From NCBI GenBank assembly GCA_030672805.1, contig DAOVFR010000023.1, forward strand, positions 1-16,248: a stretch of DNA of 16,248 nt, given 5' to 3'. Positions 7,020-13,304 of this stretch are shown here, piece after piece. The position numbers and the translations under genes were made by a program. The stretch's first letter is position 1. Each line of letters starts with the position of its first letter. The DNA comes from Candidatus Krumholzibacteriota bacterium (GTDB lineage: Bacteria; Krumholzibacteriota; Krumholzibacteriia; Krumholzibacteriales; Krumholzibacteriaceae). Below the pieces are notes generated by a model. That model made no database searches and was not told where the DNA came from. It saw only the letters and a program-made list of their open reading frames with translations.

Positions 7020-7096
7020 GCCCCCGTAGCTCAGGTGGATAGAGCACCGGTTTCCTAAACCTGGTGTCGGACGTTCGAGTCGTCTCGGGGGCGCCA
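7020..7096 (+). tRNA. tRNA-Arg (anticodon CCT)
   Basis: A 77-base cloverleaf with perfect acceptor helix GCCCCCG (7020-7026) and CGGGGGC (7086-7092), discriminator G, and encoded CCA (7094-7096). The anticodon loop TTCCTAA gives anticodon CCT. The T-arm is GGACG-TTCGAGT-CGTCT with one G-T pair. The anticodon stem is imperfect: CCGGT faces ACCTG, leaving a C-T mismatch at the second pair (7048 and 7062), or a bulged T7062 if the pairing shifts. The rest of the molecule is standard, so the gene is probably functional. Confidence 0.93.
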
Positions 7097-7099
7097 TTC

Positions 7100-7154
7100 A
7101 TAACAAGAGAGGAATCGCATCTATCATTCGCATAGGGCAATTCCTCCTTGTTAT
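7100..7154 (+). terminator. Strong hairpin just after tRNA-Arg, possible terminator without T-run
   Basis: Bases 7100-7115 (ATAACAAGAGAGGAAT) pair with 7140-7154 through 15 base pairs with one bulged A (7108). The loop is AT-rich. It begins four bases after the tRNA CCA. No T-run follows on either strand, so it may be a processing or stability structure instead of an intrinsic terminator. Confidence 0.4.
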
Positions 7155-7467
7155 ATAAAAACGAGACATAGTGTGACCGCCATCGTATCGTGCCTATTGG
7201 GCATCTCAGAGGCCTGAGCAGCAAGATCGCTTCGCTTACAATATTTGGCTTGAGCACCTGATGGATCACGATAGCGCAGTTCGCATTTTGCCTCGTTTAA
7301 CAATATTATAGACCAGTCCCGTTTTTTGTCAAGAGAAAAAATCAATTATTATCAATTTTTATTTCTATATATATCAATATGTTATAGTATATCTGTAATA
7401 AAATAGGTTAGATATTTCCGCATGCTTGACAAAAATTACAGATTATGAAAATTCCTGTATAGTTATA

Positions 7468-7506
7468 AAATATTCCTGCCGATTCTCCCATTCGGCAGGA
7501 ATATTT
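7468..7506. repeat. Perfect 15-bp inverted repeat, candidate bidirectional terminator
   Basis: AAATATTCCTGCCGA (7468-7482) and TCGGCAGGAATATTT (7492-7506) are exact reverse complements around a nine-base loop TTCTCCCAT. The outer arms end in A/T runs within the stem, so transcripts from either side would end the hairpin with several U residues. It lies downstream of the minus-strand phosphatase and of the possible mini-ORF. It may terminate either, or it may be a repeat element found elsewhere in the genome. Confidence 0.6.
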
Positions 7507-7538
7507 CGTCAATATAATGAAGTGGGCTCAGCTTCCCG

Positions 7539-7586
7539 TCAGCGCAACCACCACAGGAGGTCTATCAGAAAAAATATCGGTATCAA
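7539..7586 (-). CDS. Possible 15-codon hydrophobic mini-ORF with a near-perfect ribosome-binding site
   Basis: On the minus strand GGGAGGTGATC (7600-7590) contains ten bases, GGAGGTGATC, identical to the extended Shine-Dalgarno consensus, and a TTG lies seven bases beyond the GGAGG core region. The frame encodes MIPIFFLIDLLWWLR and stops. The 15-bp hairpin begins 32 bases further on. The peptide is hydrophobic with two tryptophans. There is no ATG, no clear promoter and no homologue that I recognise, so this may be chance. An upstream in-frame GTG overlaps the ribosome site and is unlikely. Confidence 0.2.
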   Translation of the reverse strand: MIPIFFLIDLLWWLR

Positions 7587-7766
7587 ATTGATCACCTCCC
7601 AAACTCTGTAAACTACCTGCTTCCGGTGCCAATATATCTATCGGCTTTTTGCGTTCTAACTTTAGTTAAAGCATACAACGTGCCTACAAAGCGAAAAAAG
7701 GAGTCGTCATGCAGGTTACTTGAAGAAATAACAATGAATTACGGGAGATAGAAAACGTTTGAAAGA

Positions 7767-10235
7767 TTAATCTATATTATTCCGGAGCAGAACAATTGTC
7801 ATATCATCTTTCAAATTATCCTGGCCAAATGCGATCAGTGTGGCAAATAACTTTTCAATCATAGATTCAAGGGACAGGCGTGAATTATTTCTGAAAAAAT
7901 CAATCAATCTCTTTTCACCGTACGGTTCCCGGGCCTCGTTTTCCTGATCTATAAAACCATCCGTATATATGATGACAAGGTCGTCCGTTTTCAGCTTGAC
8001 GAGTCCTTCATTGAAGAATGCATCCTTCTCGACACCCAGAAGCGGTCCCCCTCTCCGGAGTCTCACTATGCTGCCGTCACTGTGAAGAACAAAAGGTGGG
8101 AAAGAACCTCCATTCGAGTAGTGGAGAATTTCCGTTTCCTCTTCGAAAGTCGCATAGAAGAAGGTGGCGAATTTACTGATCGCGCTCCTCTTGTAGAGAA
8201 CATCGTTCAGTACTTTAAGGACTTCCCCGGGCGACCTGTCGTTCGATGCCTCCGACCTGAAAGATGCCTGGAGCGTCGTCATGAGCAGCGAGGCGGGAAT
8301 CCCCTTTCCCGATACGTCCGCGACAGCCATTCCGACCTTGCCGGGTGCAAGCTCGACAAAATCGTAGAGATCTCCTCCGACTTCCCATGTCGTCCGTATG
8401 TCTCCCAGGATCTTCGCTGTCTTCAGCGTGGGTGGAGATCCAGGGAGCAGCCGCTGCTGGATCTCGCTGGCGAGATGTATCTCTTCCTCGAGCTTTTTCT
8501 TTTCCAAGGAATCATGATACAGATCGATATTTCTAAGCGCTGCCGCACCACGTTCTCCCATCAGCTCAAGCACTTCTGCATCGGCCGGCGTATAGGGCTT
8601 TCCCGATCTCTTTCGGCCTATCAGTATAAAACCGAAGAGCTCCTCCTGCTCGATCAGGGGGGCGATAACGGATGCATTAGAGATCGAAATGAGCTCGAGT
8701 GAGATACGGTCGAGTTTGTTCTTGATCCAGAGCCTGTCGAAGAATTCCAACATCAGCGGCAAACGTTCCTTCCTGATGAGTTTGATCACACTGATATCCG
8801 GAGAGAAGGAAGTCAGGGGCAGCTTCGTATCTTCAGGGAAACTCCTCCTGAGGATATACGTACCGCTCCTGTCCTTCAGGAAAAGGTGAACGTGTTCCAC
8901 ATCGAACAAATCGATCATCTCCCGCGTGAGAAAGCTCGACAGTTCCTCGATGTCCAGCACGAACTGTATCTTGCGGGAAAAATCGAGAAACCGACCCCTG
9001 AAGATCTTTCCATCCTTGTAAAACACTCTGTCGACAAGGCGTTGAGTCGTTGCAATGGCGGGCGAAAAGGCGAACACTAGCAGAACGACAGCGGCTCCTG
9101 TGACGATCGACCTGTTCAGTCTTCTGAAAAGTCCGTACCGTTCTCCGAGCACGTTCACGACGAGATAGTACGCTGCGATAACCAGAAATGTGAGAATAAC
9201 GAAAACGAGTCCCTTCCGGAGCACGATTCCAAGATCGAATACACCGTGTTTCAATATCGCGTACGCAAAGGAAACCGATATAAATGAGAGGAACAGGATT
9301 GAAGAGTGATCGTACGGTACATGAATTGCCGGTTGGAACTGCCGCATCAGCATCACGACAAGCATGGGAATAATACCAAGGATTACTCCGAAGAAAACCA
9401 GCCTGAACCGTATCCGCTGCACCCTGGAGGACGTCGTATATGTCCGTATGAAAACCACTAGGCATGTCAACATGTAGACAGCCCAGAAGATCATGATAAA
9501 GTTTTCGAATATGAAAACAATCCGGTGTTGAATCCCGATCGTATAGTTAAGAAGAGTCATGATGAAGATTGCAAAAAACAGAACGCCAGGGGGATAATAC
9601 ATGAGATTGATCGCCCTGGAACGTCTCGTTCCCCGAATGATCTCCTTGCCTGGAAACAGGAAGGAGAAATGGAGAAAGAAAGCCGGGTAGAAGATGAACA
9701 TGAAATCGTAGATGAGCTCTCCAGCGATGTGCAGGAACGGACTCGAGAACACGGGCCGCTCGAGCAGGATGAATGCGATGATCGTACAGATGATCGTAAA
9801 CAGGATACCAAGAATGTCCGGCCGCTTGAGTATTACGATCATTCCGACAAATATAAAGGTGAAACCGACGATCATGCGTGACAGCTTCCGGTACAGGCGT
9901 TCCTCGGGCTGCCGGGTGCTGGCCACCGCGACCTCAAATACTGAATCGGCGTTCTCGATCCTGTAAACCTGTACCTTCAGGTCAGTATTGGAATACGTCA
10001 AGTACCTGAAATGGTTCAGGTTCCTTAACACATAACCATCCACGGCAATGATCCTGTCGAGCCGTTTCAGAGGCAGATTCCTGTTGGGGCTCAGTTCTTC
10101 CAGGCGTTCGATGACGAGGTTGTGATGAAGGATTCCCGTATAGGGGGAGGTGGAGAACTCCTTGATACCGGTGATCTCGAGTACCGTGATCAGGACCGCT
10201 GCCGCCAGCAGTCCGATTCGAATAGTTCTGATCAC
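7767..10235 (-). CDS. Membrane-anchored PDZ-like / GAF / SpoIIE-type PP2C phosphatase
   Basis: An 822-residue inner-membrane signalling protein that probably dephosphorylates a serine or threonine on a partner such as an anti-sigma antagonist. One helix (6-23) is followed by a PDZ-like domain outside the cytoplasm (about 29-106, with LDRIIAVDG), then about eight to nine membrane helices between 120 and 394. A GAF-like sensor region (about 424-574) and a helical linker with EIQQRLLPG lead into the phosphatase (609-819). Its metal-binding acids are all present: GGDLYDF (D622), ADVSGKGIPASLLM (D640), IYTDGF (D759) and LKDDMT (D810, D811). GTG 10235 is chosen because AAGGAGG precedes it by six bases; a longer frame to 10328 lacks such a site. 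It is the only long minus-strand gene apart from the transposase, and is divergent from the envelope cluster. No anti-sigma or antagonist gene lies beside it. The catalytic class is firm; ligand and target are unknown. Confidence 0.9.
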   Translation of the reverse strand: MIRTIRIGLLAAAVLITVLEITGIKEFSTSPYTGILHHNLVIERLEELSPNRNLPLKRLDRIIAVDGYVLRNLNHFRYLTYSNTDLKVQVYRIENADSVFEVAVASTRQPEERLYRKLSRMIVGFTFIFVGMIVILKRPDILGILFTIICTIIAFILLERPVFSSPFLHIAGELIYDFMFIFYPAFFLHFSFLFPGKEIIRGTRRSRAINLMYYPPGVLFFAIFIMTLLNYTIGIQHRIVFIFENFIMIFWAVYMLTCLVVFIRTYTTSSRVQRIRFRLVFFGVILGIIPMLVVMLMRQFQPAIHVPYDHSSILFLSFISVSFAYAILKHGVFDLGIVLRKGLVFVILTFLVIAAYYLVVNVLGERYGLFRRLNRSIVTGAAVVLLVFAFSPAIATTQRLVDRVFYKDGKIFRGRFLDFSRKIQFVLDIEELSSFLTREMIDLFDVEHVHLFLKDRSGTYILRRSFPEDTKLPLTSFSPDISVIKLIRKERLPLMLEFFDRLWIKNKLDRISLELISISNASVIAPLIEQEELFGFILIGRKRSGKPYTPADAEVLELMGERGAAALRNIDLYHDSLEKKKLEEEIHLASEIQQRLLPGSPPTLKTAKILGDIRTTWEVGGDLYDFVELAPGKVGMAVADVSGKGIPASLLMTTLQASFRSEASNDRSPGEVLKVLNDVLYKRSAISKFATFFYATFEEETEILHYSNGGSFPPFVLHSDGSIVRLRRGGPLLGVEKDAFFNEGLVKLKTDDLVIIYTDGFIDQENEAREPYGEKRLIDFFRNNSRLSLESMIEKLFATLIAFGQDNLKDDMTIVLLRNNID

Positions 10236-10240
10236 GACCA

Positions 10241-10250
10241 GCCTCCTTTT
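10241..10250 (-). promoter_or_regulatory. Ribosome binding site deciding the GTG start at 10235
   Basis: Read on the minus strand, AAAAGGAGGC is followed by five more bases and then GTG. This is among the best ribosome-binding sites in the window and places the start just before the first membrane helix. Confidence 0.8.
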
Positions 10251-10370
10251 CCGAAGGTGCTGCAATTCGACCCTTGCAGAGTACAGGCAGAATGTCAATC
10301 TTTTTTCTCCGGCGGTCAGAAAAACCATAATTTACTTGAAATCGCGATATTACGGTGTTATTTAGTAACA

Positions 10371-10378
10371 AAAGGAGG
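10371..10378 (+). promoter_or_regulatory. Ribosome binding site deciding the TTG start at 10387
   Basis: AAAGGAGG lies eight bases before TTG 10387. The in-frame GTG at 10378 overlaps this site and cannot be served by it. Confidence 0.75.
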
Positions 10379-10386
10379 TGGCTGGT

Positions 10387-11055
10387 TTGTCATCGAGAAA
10401 GATCAAAAAGAAAGATATAAAAGAAGATACCTTCATCACGACAACACTAAACGCCTGGGAATACATCAGGGAAAACCAGACGAAGTTCTTCGCCGGACTG
10501 GTCGTGATTGTCATTGCAATCGTCCTTGTAAGCTGGATCTCCCGTTCGAAAAGAGAAGCGAATATCGCCGTTACCGACCGGTTCTCTGAAGCGATGTATT
10601 CGTACAACCTGGGTGATTTCAAGACTGCCGAGGAGAGTTTCACACTGATCAGCAACCAGTACGGGGGTTCCCGGGAAGGGATATATTCAATCTACTTCAA
10701 GGGCAAGTGTTCGCTGGGCAATGGAAGAAACGTCGAGGCGATACAGGAATTCGACCAGTATCTCGAACACGCGAACAAATATCCCTTCTTCCGTGACGCG
10801 GCCATGGCAGGAAAGGCTGCGGCGCTGGAGAACGAGCGGAACTACGGCGAAGCGGCACAGGTGTACCTCGATCTCGCGAATACGATCATTACCAATACGT
10901 ACTTCGAAAAGCTCTATCTGAAGCGGGCCGCAGAGAGTTTTAAGCTAGACAACCAGACTGGAAAAGCGATCGAGGTACTCGAGAAGCTGCTCGAGCTGAC
11001 AACCGGCACCGAGCGCCGAGACATCGAAATCGAGCTTGCAATCCTTCGCAGCTAG
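10387..11055 (+). CDS. Single-pass membrane protein with tetratricopeptide repeats (YfgM/TPR_21-like)
   Basis: A 222-residue protein with a lysine-rich cytoplasmic start (SSRKIKKKDIKEDTF), an amphipathic segment NAWEYIRENQ, a single membrane helix (about 34-51) and then an all-helical part with at least three TPR-like units: FSEAMYSYNLGDFKTAEESF, YFKGKCSLGNGRNVEAIQEF, and AALENERNYGEAAQVYLDLA, plus AAESFKLDNQTGKAIEVLEKLLEL. The positive-inside rule puts the TPR part in the periplasm. This organisation is like YfgM, which helps secreted-protein folding at the Sec translocon, but TPR similarity alone does not prove the same role. Translation most likely starts at TTG 10387. It heads a plus-strand cluster, 150 bases from the divergent phosphatase gene. 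Confidence 0.8.
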   Translation: MSSRKIKKKDIKEDTFITTTLNAWEYIRENQTKFFAGLVVIVIAIVLVSWISRSKREANIAVTDRFSEAMYSYNLGDFKTAEESFTLISNQYGGSREGIYSIYFKGKCSLGNGRNVEAIQEFDQYLEHANKYPFFRDAAMAGKAAALENERNYGEAAQVYLDLANTIITNTYFEKLYLKRAAESFKLDNQTGKAIEVLEKLLELTTGTERRDIEIELAILRS

Positions 11056-11118
11056 CTGATAGTATAATTACCCGGAAACGGATCGAAAACCACACCGGAC
11101 GGCAGGATGCGCTAATAG

Positions 11119-11538
11119 ATGAACGATGAAAGGAAACGACTCGGATCTGATACCGGTGAAGCGGGGGAGACGTGGGAAAAACCATCCGACAGGGCACGCT
11201 GGATCGCCAGCGTCAGCTACCTGACCTTCTTCTGTTTTCTCTCCCTGTGGAAGGCTGGAAAGGATCCATTCATCAAGTTTCATGCACGCCAGGGATTCCT
11301 GCTGCTCGTTGCCGAATGCGCCGCAATCATTCTCACTATCATCCTCGAACTGACGATCGGAAAACTCAGGTTCATCGGTCTCATCCTGGTCGGATTCCTC
11401 CAGCTCATCACGGGACTGGGAGCATTGACTCTTTCCGTTCTCGGTTTTGTCAAGGCGCTCTTCGGCGAGTACTGGCATATACCATTTCTTCACGAGTACC
11501 GCGACAAGGTTCCGCACCTGAAACATCACGAAAGTTGA
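11119..11538 (+). CDS. DUF4870 / Tic20-like small membrane protein
   Basis: A 139-residue inner-membrane protein with a charged start and three or four hydrophobic segments (about 27-44, 59-80, 84-113). It shows the pattern of the DUF4870/Tic20-like group: YLTFFCFLSLW, then FIKFHARQGFLLL (F54-L62), then a second hydrophobic pair, and near the C-terminus GFVKALFGEYWHIPFL (G109-L124). The FHARQ motif and the GEYWHIPF motif are the distinguishing features. The role in bacteria is not established. The ATG at 11119 follows AGGAT by about ten bases; the ORF begins 63 bases after the TPR gene and is probably in the same operon. Confidence 0.75.
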   Translation: MNDERKRLGSDTGEAGETWEKPSDRARWIASVSYLTFFCFLSLWKAGKDPFIKFHARQGFLLLVAECAAIILTIILELTIGKLRFIGLILVGFLQLITGLGALTLSVLGFVKALFGEYWHIPFLHEYRDKVPHLKHHES

Positions 11539-11654
11539 ATGGACCGTTTATTGCACCGCCTTCCGGATATTTTACTTTACTTCAATTCGACATGTCCCAT
11601 AAAATTTTCCGGTAATCCTTTAACGAATACGATAATCTGACGAAGGAGAATTGC

Positions 11655-12554
11655 ATGACGGGAATGTATCGCTTTGTAACGGGTTACTTCACTGTGCTGC
11701 TCCTCATAAGTATGGCCGTCCCGGCGTCGGCCCAGATAGAGGACCAGCTTTCCGCATACACGGGCCGGAATGCAACCGGGTACCTGAAGCCGCTCGCCGA
11801 TGCCTTCGGCGCCGACATGAACGCCGGGCTCTTCAATTCCGCCCAGATTCCCAAAATGGGCCCGCGCATCCGGCTCGAGATAAGGGTGATCTCGGTCATT
11901 TTTGGAGACGGCGACAGAACATTCAAGGCCAGGACGGAGGGAGATTTCACACCTGAGCAGACCGTGGACGCCCCGACCGTCGTCGGTCAGGGACAGGCGA
12001 AAATCATAGGCGGGGACGCGGGGACCAGCTTTGCATTTCCGGGGGGATTGGACCTGAGCTCGTTTGCCATCGCCGTCCCGCAGCTGCGTTTCGGCGCCGT
12101 CCACGGTACCGAAGCACTGATCCGGTACTTCGCCGTCAATACAGGAGACACCGAGATCGGCGATCTGAGCCTGTTCGGGTTCGGTCTCCGTCACAGCATA
12201 TCGCAGTACTTCGGAAAACAGTTACCGGTCGACCTCGCCGCAGGATTCATGTGGCAGCGGTTCAAACTCGGTGATGATCTGATCTCGGCGAACACCTTCA
12301 TGTTCGGGGTGCACGCGAGTCGGAAATTCGTCATAATGGAACCTTACGCGGGACTATCCATCGACACCTTTTCAATGGATGTCACATTCGACAGCGATGT
12401 TCTGGAGGACGAGATATTTCTGGATTTCGAGAAAGAAACATCACTTCACCTGACGTTGGGCCTGAATATCAACCTGACATATGCACAGCTATTCGGGGAA
12501 TTCAGCTTGGCGGGCCAGAACAGTTTCTCGTTCGGTCTCGCGCTGGGCATCTGA
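11655..12554 (+). CDS. Predicted outer-membrane beta-barrel protein (DUF6588-like)
   Basis: A 299-residue exported protein. Residues 1-26 are a signal peptide with the cleavage motif ASA before Q27. The mature start has YLKPLADAFGADMNAGLFNSAQ, a pattern I associate with DUF6588-type proteins of unknown function. The second half is rich in alternating hydrophobic and polar residues with aromatics at strand ends, for example LPVDLAAGFMWQRFKLG, FMFGVHASRKFV and NSFSFGLALGI, as expected for barrel strands. The last residue is isoleucine, where many barrels have phenylalanine. AAGGAG six bases before the ATG gives a strong start. It is followed 27 bases later by a probable lipoprotein gene. Outer-membrane location is inferred; family assignment is from memory. 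Confidence 0.75.
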   Translation: MTGMYRFVTGYFTVLLLISMAVPASAQIEDQLSAYTGRNATGYLKPLADAFGADMNAGLFNSAQIPKMGPRIRLEIRVISVIFGDGDRTFKARTEGDFTPEQTVDAPTVVGQGQAKIIGGDAGTSFAFPGGLDLSSFAIAVPQLRFGAVHGTEALIRYFAVNTGDTEIGDLSLFGFGLRHSISQYFGKQLPVDLAAGFMWQRFKLGDDLISANTFMFGVHASRKFVIMEPYAGLSIDTFSMDVTFDSDVLEDEIFLDFEKETSLHLTLGLNINLTYAQLFGEFSLAGQNSFSFGLALGI

Positions 12555-12581
12555 CCGGCTGTGCACGAGGAGCGTGTTACC

Positions 12582-13205
12582 ATGAAGAAAATACTCGGAA
12601 ACTGCCGTTTCGTCCTGATACTCTGTGCCGTCGCCGGGGCGAATGGCTGCATCATGGAGGAGAAGGTGCTTGAAATCGTCATCACCGAAAAGACGTGCAT
12701 AAAACTGCACGAGCATCATACGTCCGAGATCTACTCGACCCCCGCGGTCATCGACTACGCCGGGGAGATCGAGAATATACTCGAGGATAAAGGCGTTTCC
12801 CGCTCGGAAATAAAGCGCGGTATCGTCGTCAGTGCAACGCACGAGGTAACCTCGTTCAGCCAGTCAACGAACTGGATTATCTCCGGCCGGATAACCGTCC
12901 GCCGGACGGACGGCCCGGACGACGGTCCCGTCGACATTCTCAGCTACGATTCGATAAGCGTGCCGGCCGCCCTGGGAAAGGTATCACCGGTCGATCTGAA
13001 TCCCGATGGCGTTGCCCTGCTCAACCGCGCACTGAAAAGTTTCATTGACGGCTCGAATCCAGAACTCGAGTTCGTCGTCATAAGCGGTGAAGGAGATGTC
13101 GACCCCGATCCGACGTTGCTGAACCCGATGATTTTCAACTGGCAGCCGTGTATAACGATTCAAGTTATCATAGAGCAGAGGCTCGATGTTCCCGATCCAT
13201 TCTAG
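12582..13205 (+). CDS. Hypothetical exported protein, probable lipoprotein
   Basis: A 207-residue protein I do not recognise. The N-terminus MKKILGNCRFVLILCAVAGANGC is a signal sequence ending in a cysteine (C23); the residues before it, ANG, are a weak lipobox, so lipidation is likely but not certain. The rest is soluble with alternating short strands, for example WIISGRITVRR and LEFVVISGEGDVDPD, and a strikingly acidic and proline-rich DGPDDGPVDI segment. No catalytic motif is visible. GAGGAG (12567-12572) precedes the ATG by nine bases. A GTG at 12561 would add seven residues in front of the lysines and spoil the signal sequence, so it is not chosen. Tight spacing behind the outer-membrane protein suggests one operon and a shared envelope function. 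Confidence 0.7.
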   Translation: MKKILGNCRFVLILCAVAGANGCIMEEKVLEIVITEKTCIKLHEHHTSEIYSTPAVIDYAGEIENILEDKGVSRSEIKRGIVVSATHEVTSFSQSTNWIISGRITVRRTDGPDDGPVDILSYDSISVPAALGKVSPVDLNPDGVALLNRALKSFIDGSNPELEFVVISGEGDVDPDPTLLNPMIFNWQPCITIQVIIEQRLDVPDPF

Positions 13206-13304
13206 ATAGAATGGGAGGGGAGTGCCGCAAGGCGCAGACTTGCCATATTGACCGGATCGCCGTTCACGGCGGTTCGGGCGTTGTCCGGGAGTCAGTGTAA
13301 CGAC

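Larger units (their letters stand above)
7155..7766. other. AT-rich intergenic region with no convincing ordinary gene
   Basis: This stretch separates the plus-strand tRNA-Arg from the end of the minus-strand phosphatase gene. From 7300 to 7440 it is very AT-rich. It holds the 15-bp inverted repeat at 7468-7506, a second weaker hairpin pairing GGAGGT (7556-7561) with ACCTCC (7594-7599) and ATCA with TGAT inside it, and a possible 15-codon minus-strand ORF at 7539-7586. A TTGACA at 7426-7431 has no matching -10 element. Longer open frames here have no ribosome-binding sites and no protein-like composition. Confidence 0.6.

Noticed and set aside
7006..7269. Minus-strand open frame across tRNA-Arg
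   Set aside because: It is antisense to a clear tRNA and its start of translation has no ribosome-binding site; such frames over tRNAs are common false genes.
7426..7454. TTGACA in the intergenic gap as a promoter
   Set aside because: No acceptable -10 occurs at 16 to 18 bases; it is followed by no credible gene.
8082..8702. Plus-strand open frame opposite the phosphatase gene
   Set aside because: It is a shadow of the conserved GAF/phosphatase coding sequence, with low-complexity arginine-rich content and no family match.
10293..10298. Minus-strand TTGACA upstream of the phosphatase gene
   Set aside because: The -35 match is perfect but the sequence 16 to 18 bases on has no -10 element, so it is not listed as a promoter.
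10336..10364. TTGAAA and TATTTA as promoter of the TPR gene
   Set aside because: The spacing is 17 bases, but transcription would begin at the ribosome-binding site itself, leaving no room for it in the message.
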